From positions 1,054,001 through 1,118,000 of the forward strand of contig CAWBUL010000004.1 of the NCBI GenBank assembly GCA_963791885.1: a DNA stretch of 64,000 nt, given 5' to 3'. The notes beneath the pieces were generated by a model. That model saw nothing but the letters and a program-made list of their open reading frames with translations, was not told the origin of the DNA and did no database searches. The stretch is from CAVSUZ01 sp963791885. GTDB lineage: Bacteria; Pseudomonadota; Alphaproteobacteria; Acetobacterales; Acetobacteraceae. Numbering within the stretch: the stretch's first letter is position 1; the number at the start of each line of letters is the position of its first letter. Of this stretch, positions 18,724-25,607 are shown piece after piece. A program made the position numbers and the translations under genes.

Positions 18724-19543
18724 TTAAGGCGACCCGGCGCGCGGGAAGACAAGCCGTACGGTGGTCCCTCGTCCGACCGCTGTCCTAATATCGAGCTTAC
18801 CTCCGCAGTCCGCGACGAAGCCTTTTACCATCCAGAAGTCCGAGGCCGGTTCCCTGACCCGGCGGCTTGGTGGTGAAGAAGGAGGTTGTGGCGCGCTCCA
18901 CGATCTCCGGCGGCATACCGGTGCCTGTATCCGATACGGAGACCTCGACGGTCTGGCCTCCATCGAGCCCGTCGCCCTGGTGTGCGCTCGTGCGGATGAC
19001 CACGCACCCGCTATCGGACATCGCATCGGTGGCGTTTCGAACCAAATTGAGCAGGGCGAGTTCCAACTGGCCGGGATCGAGGCGAACGGGCAGCGGCTCA
19101 TGCCAGAGTTCAACAATCAAGCCGGTGCCATCGCTGATCGCATGGCTTATGATCTTGTCGAACTCTCCGATCACCTCGTTCACATCCACCTGCTGTGGCT
19201 GGCCGGCGTCGCGACGGACGAAGGAGAGGACCTGACGGGCGAGGCGTCCGGCCTGGCGGACGCTCCAGTCGGCTCGTTCGAGTTGCCCCTGACTACGGTC
19301 ATCAAGGGTCTGGCGGCGCAGCTGCTCCAGACTGCCCAGGGCGATCGTCAGGAGGTTGTTGAACTCATGCGCGACGCCAGCTGCGATGGCGCCGATGAGC
19401 TGAATCCGCTTAGGCTGATTTGCGGGATTTTGCAGGCTGGAGGGGGCGGTTCCATCGAGGGCAAACGCCAATTCGGATGCCAATTCGTCTGGGTGAGCCA
19501 ACTGGCTGTGCGCATTGCCATTTTGGTTCAAATCGTCAGACAC
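18724..19543 (-). pseudogene. Sensor histidine kinase, frameshifted in the ATP-binding domain
   Basis: Across one frameshift this is a 272-residue soluble kinase with no membrane segment. The dimerisation/phospho-acceptor H-box is AAGVAHEFNNLLTIALGSLEQL, the N-box NLVRNATDAM, the G1 box SDTGTGMPPEI and the F-box FFTTKPPGQGTGL. Immediately after the G2 box an extra T (GGACTTCTGG instead of GGACTCTGG, near 18838) shifts frame; the downstream frame continues as WMVKGFVADCGGKLDIRTAVGRG to the stop at 18724. The start is GTG at 19543 with GAGGA upstream; a TTG at 19618 has no ribosome site. It is divergent from the receiver-only regulator at 19683, a probable partner. Confidence 0.75.
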
Positions 19544-19682
19544 GGCTCGGTTCCTCGACTCTTGTAGACCTCTCGTTTCCGTGGGTGCCGAAATATTGCT
19601 TGCCTTGGCGAAAGACAAGGGGTGGCGTGGTGAACGGGTTGCATGGCCAATGCGCTAAGCCCGAGGAAAGGGACATGCTCGG

Positions 19683-20078
19683 ATGGGGCCCATGCCGGCC
19701 ATGCGAATATTGATTGTAGAAGATGAACCCCTGATCCGCGGGATCCTGGCAGAGGAGCTTGCAGATGCGGGGCTGGATGTTTGTTCGGTTGCGAGCGGCG
19801 ATGACGCGGCAGCGCTTCTGGAAAGCGGGAAAACGACTTTCAGCCTGCTGATTACCGACATCCACATGCCGGGGACCCGCGACGGACTGGCCGTTGCGCG
19901 GCTGGTGCGGCGGCAAAACCCGCACATTCCCGTTGTCTATATCTCGGGGCGGCCGGACATCTTCAACGCGTTGCAGCCGCTTGGAGAGAACGTCGCTACG
20001 CTGACGAAACCATTCCTCCCGTCCGAACTGGTGCGGGTCGCCCGTCGTCTTCTTCATTGCGCAGACGAAGAGGCGTGA
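19683..20078 (+). CDS. Receiver-only (CheY-like) response regulator
   Basis: A 131-residue single-domain response regulator. The acidic pocket is VEDEP, the phospho-acceptor Asp is in LLITDIHMPGTRDG (about residue 60), the Ser/Thr switch is in VVYISGRPD and the conserved Lys in LTKPFLPSEL. There is no output domain, so it must act through protein contacts or as a phosphorelay partner. The start at 19683 is supported by AGGAAAGGG about eleven bases upstream; ATGs at 19692 and 19701 are alternatives. It is divergent from the histidine kinase at 18724-19543. Confidence 0.88.
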   Translation: MGPMPAMRILIVEDEPLIRGILAEELADAGLDVCSVASGDDAAALLESGKTTFSLLITDIHMPGTRDGLAVARLVRRQNPHIPVVYISGRPDIFNALQPLGENVATLTKPFLPSELVRVARRLLHCADEEA

Positions 20079-20162
20079 GCGCTGACTGGTACAGAACCCG
20101 GTTGTCACGCCTACTTGATTAACCCATCGGGGCAGGTCTGACAGTCAGGTTCCATACAACGT

Positions 20163-20879
20163 TCAATGCTTCGGTTTACCCAACAGACGTTCGCATCGCT
20201 GACGCACGGCGCCATAGCATTCACACGAAGACGCCTCGAGACTCGGCCGGTCCAGAATGGCGATATGTCCATTGGCATAGCGGATCAATCCGGCGCGCTG
20301 CAGAATGCCGGCGGTGATGGTGATGCTTGGGCGATGGACGCCGAGCATCATGGCAAGGAACTCCTGCGTCAACGGTACTTCATCATGCTCGAGTCGGTCA
20401 TGGGCCATGAGCAACCATCGAGCGAGGCGCTGTTCCAGCCCGTGGCGCCCGTTGCAAGCGGCGGTCTGCGAGATCTGCGCCTGGTAGGCTTCGCCATAGC
20501 GCAGCAACAGGGTTCTGAGCGGCGGGTTCGCGATCAGTTCCTGGCGGAAAACGGATGCACTCATGCGCAGGGCCTCGCCGGCAATCTGCACAAAGCCGTC
20601 GGTGAAGGAGGTGTCGATGCCATGCACCAATGGCATTCCGACCATCCCTTCACAACCGATGATGCCGACTTCAGCCTGCACGCCGTCTGCAAGCTGGGTC
20701 ACCATCGATGCCATGCCGGTTTCAATAAAAAACACGGCTTCGATCGGTTGCTCGGCAATGCAGAGCGACTGCCGGATTGCGAGGAAGACGTGGCTGAGCT
20801 TGGGAAGGAGTTGGGTTAGCACATCTGACGGAAGCGCCGCTAAAAGGCGATTGCGCGGCAAAGACGGCTGGGCGGTCAT
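20163..20879 (-). CDS. Crp/Fnr family transcriptional regulator
   Basis: A 238-residue regulator with an N-terminal cyclic-nucleotide-binding-like beta-barrel (FFIETGMASMVTQLADGVQAEVGIIGCEGMVG) and a C-terminal winged helix (EVPLTQEFLAMMLGVHRPSITITAGILQRAGLIRY). No FNR-type cysteine cluster is present at the N-terminus, so oxygen sensing by an iron-sulfur cluster is unlikely. The start MTAQPSLPR at 20879 is preceded by CCCGGGAG. This subgroup, with VHRPS in the recognition helix, is common in Rhizobiales and Acetobacteraceae. Its targets are unknown. Confidence 0.9.
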   Translation of the reverse strand: MTAQPSLPRNRLLAALPSDVLTQLLPKLSHVFLAIRQSLCIAEQPIEAVFFIETGMASMVTQLADGVQAEVGIIGCEGMVGMPLVHGIDTSFTDGFVQIAGEALRMSASVFRQELIANPPLRTLLLRYGEAYQAQISQTAACNGRHGLEQRLARWLLMAHDRLEHDEVPLTQEFLAMMLGVHRPSITITAGILQRAGLIRYANGHIAILDRPSLEASSCECYGAVRQRCERLLGKPKH

Positions 20880-21105
20880 GGCATGCTCCCGGGTTCGCCT
20901 GGCGGGAGCGCACATCTCTCTCAGTCACCCATGCCGAAGATCGGGCGGGTAATGGGTTTAAGATGGGCCGGTGCGGGGTGAGGGGCAAGCTGTATCGGAG
21001 GCGGGATGACAGCGCGGTGATCACGCTTCACGACGGCCGATCGTGGGTGGCGGCGGGGGTGTGCCGCGGGTTGGGGGCGTGGGACGGGGCGAGGGTGTCT
21101 CGCTG

Positions 21106-21151
21106 GAGTCTCAGTTTTCGAATAGCGGGATTCTGGATCGTGGGGTGAGAC
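21106..21151 (+). repeat. 46-bp repeat, copy 1 of a close pair
   Basis: Starts gagtctcagttttcgaatag and ends ggggtgagac. The ends GTCTCA and TGAGAC are inverted repeats of each other and an inner TTCGAA is palindromic. It is nearly identical to the copy starting at 21190; the two begin 84 bases apart, and a more distant copy lies at 18622. Translated on the minus strand both close copies give PESRYSKTET in the same frame. Confidence 0.8.
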
Positions 21152-21189
21152 GGTCTGGGGGTTGGGAGAGATGATGTCGAGTCTCGGGT

Positions 21190-21235
21190 GAGTTTCAGTT
21201 TTCGAATAGCGGGATTCGGGATCAGGGGGTGAGAC
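21190..21235 (+). repeat. 46-bp repeat, copy 2 of a close pair
   Basis: Starts gagtttcagttttcgaatag and ends gggggtgagac. It differs from the copy at 21106-21151 at only a few positions and has the same length. The terminal inverted repeat is GTTTCA/TGAGAC here, one mismatch from perfect. Confidence 0.8.
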
Positions 21236-21519
21236 GAGGGCGTGTTTGGAGGCAGCGGTTGAGGGTGCGGACGAGGTCGGCGAAGGCGTCCGCGGGGGGA
21301 CGGTAGGGGAGGTCGTTGGGTCGACTTCGATGCAGGGCACCGGGCGGATATGGGGTTAGTGCCAGTATCTTTGTAGGGTCAGTTATACTGTCTGGCGATG
21401 CGGAGGCGAAGCGGTTGCGTGTCAGGCCCGGGCGGTGGGGTGGCGCCTGTGCTTCCTGCTGAGCAGGGCGTGTGGGATCGCGGCGCGGGTAGAGATCGTG
21501 CGGATGGCGCCGTCATTTT

Positions 21520-21541
21520 TTCGCACGGAGGAAGGGCGGAG
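21520..21541 (+). repeat. Left arm of 22-bp inverted repeat flanking the GxxExxY gene
   Basis: Reads TTCGCACGGAGGAAG then GGCGGAG. The reverse complement of 21986-22007 differs by one base (T for G). Together the arms enclose a 488-bp segment with only the GxxExxY gene inside. A further CACGGAG copy follows just inside the arm. Confidence 0.75.
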
Positions 21542-21583
21542 GCGCACGGAGAACACCGAGGGCAGGGTTCGGACGTGCCGCGG

Positions 21584-21952
21584 TTACACCACGAAGCGGC
21601 GCAGTCCCTCGGCCAGGCGGGACGCGTTGTAGTTCAGCAGCAGGCCGACACGAAGGAAGCTGAGGCGTAGATAGGTGCGCAATTGCATTTCGTGCACGGG
21701 GAGAATGGCCGCGACGGATTTGATTTCCAGGATCAGCGTATCGGCGACGATGATATCGGCCTTGAAGCCGTCGCCGATTTGTTCGTTTTTGTAGAGGATG
21801 GGGATTGGGACTTGTCGGGCGAAGGCTATGCCGGCGCGCCGTAATTCGAGGGCGAGGCACGGGGCGTAGACGGATTCCAGCAGTCCGGGGCCGAGATGAC
21901 GATGGACCCGGGTCGCGAGGCCGATGACGTGCTGGGTTAGGGGCTCCGCCAG
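21584..21952 (-). pseudogene. GxxExxY family protein, no recognisable start codon
   Basis: The minus strand encodes about 122 residues with the family signature in LGPGLLESVYAPCLALELR, followed by the probable PD-(D/E)XK-like core GFKADIIVADTLILEIKSV and VHEMQLRTYLRLSFLRVGLLLNYN, ending RRFVV. Function of the family is not established; the fold resembles restriction-type nucleases. No ATG, GTG or TTG occurs in frame between the upstream stop (in CGTTAACAAC near 22022) and the conserved core; the best candidate is a CTG at 21952. It is either started by CTG or has lost its start codon. Flanking 22-bp inverted repeats suggest a mobile cassette. Confidence 0.65.
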
Positions 21953-21985
21953 GAGCGCAGCGCTGCCTCCGTGGTCTTCGTGGTG

Positions 21986-22007
21986 CTCCGCACTTCCTCC
22001 GTGCGAA
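21986..22007 (-). repeat. Right arm of 22-bp inverted repeat flanking the GxxExxY gene
   Basis: On the minus strand reads TTCGCACGGAGGAAG then TGCGGAG, one mismatch from the left arm at 21520-21541. It sits just outside the upstream end of the GxxExxY reading frame and only about 15 bases from the truncated HEPN gene end. Confidence 0.75.
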
Positions 22008-22021
22008 TCAAGAAGGAGTTG

Positions 22022-22159
22022 TTAACGCACCTGCGCTTCGGTGGGCTGGCGGGGAGAACAATTACCGCGGGGACGCGGTCGGGGGATGGCGATGATTGTT
22101 TGCGCGGCGTCAAGGCATTCTCGGGCCTTGGCGAGATACTTGGTGCTTTCCGGTTTCAC
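22022..22159 (-). pseudogene. HEPN-domain protein, N-terminal remnant
   Basis: A GTG at 22159 overlapping the preceding stop begins KPESTKYLAKARECLDAAQ then TIIAIP, which resembles the N-terminus of HEPN-domain proteins (putative RNases of MNT/HEPN toxin-antitoxin pairs, normally about 130 residues). After some 26 residues the similarity ends and the frame runs through RPRPRGNCSPRQPTEAQVR to a TAA at 22022. The break lies right beside the GxxExxY cassette, so cassette arrival or a deletion probably truncated it. Confidence 0.6.
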
Positions 22160-22275
22160 AGGTTGCGACCGTCCCGCCGCAACTCGCTCATGAAGCCGGT
22201 GCGTTCGCGGTAGGCCTCGGCCGGAAAGGGAAGCGCGTTGATCACCGCTCCCGGTGTCGAGCCCCTCGGCCCATT
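22156..22275 (-). pseudogene. Nucleotidyltransferase (MNT-like antitoxin) C-terminal remnant
   Basis: The frame ending at 22156 gives VINALPFPAEAYRERTGFM then SELRRDGRNL, like the C-terminal tail of small nucleotidyltransferase-domain proteins that precede HEPN genes. No N-terminal catalytic GS...D motif and no start codon is present upstream. Its stop overlaps the GTG of the HEPN remnant (GTGA), the expected gene order and coupling for a MNT/HEPN pair. Assignment rests on recalled family resemblance and context. Confidence 0.45.
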
Positions 22276-23331
22276 GCGAAGCTGAATCAGTGATAGTAAC
22301 TGACGCGAAATGTGTTAACCTGTCTCGCCGCCCGATCGTTGCTGCTTCGTGGCGGCAAGGGCCGATAGCTTAATGCACTTGCGCGCATCGACTTTGGACG
22401 ATCTGCTTCGGCAGCTTTACGCCGAGCTCATGGAGCATGGCGCGCCTATCGAGGCGTCGCGGGGCGCGAACACGGAGATCATCGGGGTTCAATTGGAACT
22501 GGATGCGCCGCGGGCCCGGCTGAGCCGCACCGAGACCCGAGGTCGTCCGTTCAGTGCCCTCGGCGAGTTCCTCTGGTATCTTACCAAAGACAATCGGCTG
22601 GAGTTCATCCAGCCCTATATTCCGGCTTACGCTGACGAGAGTGAGGACGGCCTAACGCTCTACGGCGGGTATGGACCACGTATTTTCGCGCAACGGGGCC
22701 AGGATCAACTTGACGACGTCATCCGGCAGGCTGAGGGAATCGCCGACATCTCGACGTGCCGTGATTCAAATCTTCAGCGCCGAAGATAACACAAAGAACC
22801 CTTCTACAGGTAAGCGTCACAAGGAAGTACCTTGTACCACGACATTGCAGTTCCTCTTACGAAACGGCAGGTTGAACCTTATAGCTACGATGCGATCAAA
22901 CGATGCATATATCGGGATCCCGCATGACGTCTTCTGCTTCACCATGCTGCAGGAGATGGTCGCTCGAATTCTCGGTGCCGAACTAGGTCACTACTATCAT
23001 TTCGTGGGCAGCATGCATCTTTATGACGTCAACCGTGAGGCCGTACGTCAGTACCTTAGCGAGGGATTTCAGCGCACGATTGAAATGCCCGCGATGCCCG
23101 AGGGCGACCCCCGAACAGCCATCCGCAAGCTGTTCGACACCGAGCGCTTGGTTCGCGCTCGTAGACGGGTAGACGCGGGTGGCCTCGGCTTCGATCCATA
23201 CTGGGCCGACCTCGTAAGGCTGCTTCAGATCCACTTCGCCCAAGGTGACGACGAGTGAGGTGGTCTGAGGTGGTCCCGGAAACTGGGACAGGGGGTTAAG
23301 CTTGGTTCGCCCTGGCTGGAGGACGGACCCG

Positions 23332-23617
23332 ATGACGGGCAAACGGAAGCGATATTCGGCGGAATTCAAGGCGAAGGTTGCCCTTGAGGCACTGCGCGGT
23401 GAGCTGACGACGGCGCAGGCTGGCGACGAAGCACGGTGTGCATCAGACGATGGTCAGCGAGTGGAAGCGCCAGGCGGTGGACGGGCTATCGTCGGTGTTC
23501 TCGGGCAAGACGGAAGCGAAGGAAGTCGCCCGGGAAGAAGAGGTGGAGAAACTGCACGCCAAGATCGGGCAGCTGGTGGTGGAACGCGATTTTTTGGCGA
23601 AAGCCTTCGGTCGATGA
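23332..23617 (+). pseudogene. IS3-family transposase OrfA, frameshifted
   Basis: Starts MTGKRKRYSAEFKAKVALEA with a GGAGG site upstream: the helix-turn-helix DNA-binding subunit. One extra G at about 23417-23419 (CAGGCTGG) shifts the frame; the other frame reads LATKHGVHQTMVSEWKRQAV and ends FLAKAFGR at a TGA overlapping the OrfB ATG. A run of six T at 23591-23596 (GATTTTTTGG) is a likely -1 slippage site for making the OrfAB fusion. The length 286 is 3n+1, consistent with one inserted base. As it stands, the start of orfA is placed in the orfB frame. Confidence 0.75.
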
Positions 23618-24483
23618 GCGTGGATCGAAGGCGATCGATGATTGAGCCGGGCCATCCGCACCTTTCGGTTGCACGGCAGTGCGCGCTGGTGTCGATGGGC
23701 CGCTCCACGTTTTACCGCGCGGCGGCACTGGAGACGGCGGAGAACCTGCTGCTGATGCGGCTGCTCGACGAGCAGTTCCTGGAAACGCCGTGGTATGGAT
23801 CGCGGCAGATGACGCGTCATCTGCGCCATCTGGGTCACGCTGTCGGCCGCAAGCGGGTGCGGCGGCTGATGGCGACGATGGGGCTGACGCCGATCTACCA
23901 GCGGCCGCGGACCACGGTTCCGCATCCCGAGCACCGGATCTACCCGTATCTGCTACGCGATCTCGTGGTCGATCGGCCGAACCAGGTCTGGTGTGCGGAT
24001 ATCACCTATATTCCGATGCGGCGCGGCTTCCTCTATCTGGTCGCGGTGATGGATTGGGCGACGCGGCGGGTGCTGAGCTGGCGTTTGTCGAACACCATGG
24101 ATGTGGAGTTCTGCGTCGCTGCGTTGGAGGAAGCGCTGGTGCGGTTTGGCCGGCCGGACATCTTCAACAGCGATCAGGGGAGCCAGTTCACCTCGCCACG
24201 ATTCACGGAGGTGCTGACCGGCGCTGGTGTGCGGATCTCGATGGACGGCCGCGGCCGGTGGATGGACAACGTGTTCATCGAACGGCTGTGGCGTAGTCTG
24301 AAATACGAGTGCGTCTATCTGCACGCGTTTGAAACGGGCTCGGAGCTGCGAACGGGACTGACCCGGTGGATCAGTTACTACAACGGTCACCGGCCTCACT
24401 CAGCACTGGGCGGGCTCACTCCTGACGAGGCGTATGCCGCGACTGAAGTCGGAGGAATAGAAACAACGAAATTGGCGGCCTGA
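23614..24483 (+). CDS. IS3-family transposase OrfB (DDE integrase core)
   Basis: A 289-residue catalytic subunit. After an N-terminal HTH_21-type region (LDEQFLETPWYGSRQMTRHL) the rve core has the DDE triad in VWCADITYIP, IFNSDQGSQFTS and VFIERLWRSLKYE. The C-terminal block YYNGHRPHSALGGLTPDEAY is typical of this IS3 subgroup. ATGA overlap with OrfA. The same C-terminal block recurs as a degraded relic at 50575-50722, so the family has moved in this genome before. Confidence 0.92.
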   Translation: MSVDRRRSMIEPGHPHLSVARQCALVSMGRSTFYRAAALETAENLLLMRLLDEQFLETPWYGSRQMTRHLRHLGHAVGRKRVRRLMATMGLTPIYQRPRTTVPHPEHRIYPYLLRDLVVDRPNQVWCADITYIPMRRGFLYLVAVMDWATRRVLSWRLSNTMDVEFCVAALEEALVRFGRPDIFNSDQGSQFTSPRFTEVLTGAGVRISMDGRGRWMDNVFIERLWRSLKYECVYLHAFETGSELRTGLTRWISYYNGHRPHSALGGLTPDEAYAATEVGGIETTKLAA

Positions 24484-24663
24484 AGTGACACAGAACCAAG
24501 CTTAGCAAAGCCGCCAAACTGTCCCGCAGAACGGGACCACCTCAGAGCGCCTGGATGCACTGCAGGACGAGCTTGCTCACGCCAGCTATCGCGCCTTTGT
24601 AGATCTAAGGCGCGGACGGAAGCCGCTGAAGTCAGTGGAGTCAGCTCAAGGGATTCTGCCCGT

Positions 24664-25602
24664 ATGAGTGACTCGCATGTTCCGCAGTGGCCCTCGCGGG
24701 CGCTACTGTCCAACAGGCTTTCCGCTGGTCTGACGGCCTTCGACGTTCATACGCCGCTGCCTGGGATCGCGGCAACTGACGCGCATGATACCTTGGTTAA
24801 GCAGATGGTGGCAAGCGTACGTCGATTAGATTATACAAACATCCTTCTTAATCGGCCACTTGACCCAGCACGCGCCGACCCGTCGAGCGAACTATTCGAC
24901 CCAGAAAAGGCGGCCATTCTGCACATGCGCGCGGGTCAGATGGATGAGGCAATTTGGCTCATCTTCCTCTCCACCCATTTCGGAAAGCACCCTCGCCACG
25001 GCTGGAGGATGGTGCGCGATGTTTACTCTGGACTTGGCGGCACTCCTTGGAATTGGGAGAGAGCCAGTAGATCACCGGCCGCATTTCGCGCATGGCTTTC
25101 GGTAAACGGCCATCGTATCGGCGGAGCCTTTGGAAACCACCGAAGGTATGAAAGCATTAACGCCAACCGCCCTAATGGGACGGGCGAGGCTGTAGAGACC
25201 TATATCGCCTGGATCGGTCCTTCACATTCCCACCGCCGTAAGTTTGCCGAGCTGGTGCTTACCGGCGGAAATGACCCGCATTCTATCTTTGAGTGCTTCT
25301 ATGAGGATATGCAAGTAACTCGATTCGGACGCCTGGGTAAGTTTGACTTCCTCTGCCTCCTAGGGCGTCTCGGTCTTGCTCCGATCGCGCCGGGCTGTGC
25401 CTACTTGAGGGGAGCGACCGGTCCGCTGCGGGGCGCACGGTTGTTATTTGGCGGTTGCTTGGAAGCTCCGATAAAGGAAGCTCACCTTGAGGACCTGCTA
25501 TGTGGACTCGATCGCGTGCTCGAGGTCGGGATGCAGGTTCTCGAGGACTCTATCTGCAATTGGCAGAAGAGCCCTACCCTGTTCGTTCATTTCAAAGGCT
25601 GA
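24664..25602 (+). CDS. Putative alpha-glutamyl/putrescinyl thymine pyrophosphorylase clade 3-like protein
   Basis: A 312-residue soluble protein. Conserved-looking blocks are AIWLIFLSTHFGKHPRHGWR, GGAFGNHRRYESI, VTRFGRLGKFDFLCLLGRLG and YLRGATGPLRGARLLFGG. I recognise these as resembling the aGPT-Pplase clade 3 family, proposed from comparative genomics to act in thymine hypermodification; activity of this clade is not established to my knowledge. Its ATG overlaps the reconstructed stop of the thymidylate-synthase-like gene (ATGA), so the two were an operon before the IS3 insertion. Base composition is less GC-rich than its surroundings, suggesting transfer. It converges with the HTH/IrrE gene, the stops being six bases apart. 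Confidence 0.62.
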   Translation: MSDSHVPQWPSRALLSNRLSAGLTAFDVHTPLPGIAATDAHDTLVKQMVASVRRLDYTNILLNRPLDPARADPSSELFDPEKAAILHMRAGQMDEAIWLIFLSTHFGKHPRHGWRMVRDVYSGLGGTPWNWERASRSPAAFRAWLSVNGHRIGGAFGNHRRYESINANRPNGTGEAVETYIAWIGPSHSHRRKFAELVLTGGNDPHSIFECFYEDMQVTRFGRLGKFDFLCLLGRLGLAPIAPGCAYLRGATGPLRGARLLFGGCLEAPIKEAHLEDLLCGLDRVLEVGMQVLEDSICNWQKSPTLFVHFKG

Positions 25603-25607
25603 CTCAC

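Larger units (their letters stand above)
20930..21519. other. Intergenic stretch with two 46-bp repeats, no convincing gene
   Basis: About 590 bases between the Crp/Fnr regulator and the GxxExxY cassette. It holds two near-identical 46-bp repeats. A 139-codon minus-strand ORF crosses them but is Pro/Ser/Thr-rich, lacks a ribosome site and owes much of its content to the repeat, so it is not called. A minus-strand frame at about 21237-21340 (containing DLPYRPPADAFADLVRTLNRC) looks somewhat protein-like but has no start codon and may be the tail of a lost gene. Confidence 0.5.
23256..24544 (+). mobile_element. IS3-family insertion sequence
   Basis: About 1289 bp with inverted ends. The left end reads TGAGGTGGTCCCGG from 23266, and the right end, read inward from 24544, reads TGAGGTGGTCCCG; both share GGGACAG further in. 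The left end carries a ten-base duplication, TGAGGTGGTC twice (23256-23265 and 23266-23275). A 3-bp GAG duplication flanks it (23253-23255 and 24545-24547), and joining the flanks restores the thymidylate-synthase-like frame. Contents are orfA and orfB. Confidence 0.9.
22373..24667 (+). pseudogene. Thymidylate synthase family protein, split by an IS3 element and frameshifted
   Basis: The coding parts are 22373-23255 and 24548-24667, about 333 residues when joined. N-terminal MHLRASTLDDLLRQLYAEL and GEFLWYLTKDNRLEFIQPYIP are typical of the family. The catalytic region is KEVPCTTTLQF, then RSNDAYIGIPHDVFCFTMLQE and HFVGSMHLYDVN. The residue equivalent to the dUMP-recognising Asn of ThyA appears as Asp (PHD instead of PFN), as in dCMP-using relatives. 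One extra base near 22728-22731 (CCGGCAGG) shifts frame. At 23255 the frame meets a stop made by the IS; without the IS it continues ERLDALQDELAHASYRAF to a TGA overlapping the next ATG at 24664. The start ATG was preferred to a GTG at 22349. Confidence 0.8.

Noticed and set aside
21106..21235. Possible CRISPR array because of two similar 46-bp units with a short gap
   Set aside because: Only two close copies, units not identical, no further spacers and no cas genes in the window.
20921..21340. A 139-codon minus-strand ORF containing two copies of PESRYSKTET
   Set aside because: Pro/Ser/Thr-rich, no ribosome site, and its apparent internal repeat is the 46-bp DNA repeat. Reported as repeats instead.
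23302..24483. A continuous ORF that appears to fuse OrfA and OrfB of the IS3 element
   Set aside because: The middle part is out of the OrfA frame and meaningless. The continuity results from the extra base near 23418, not from a genuine fused transposase.
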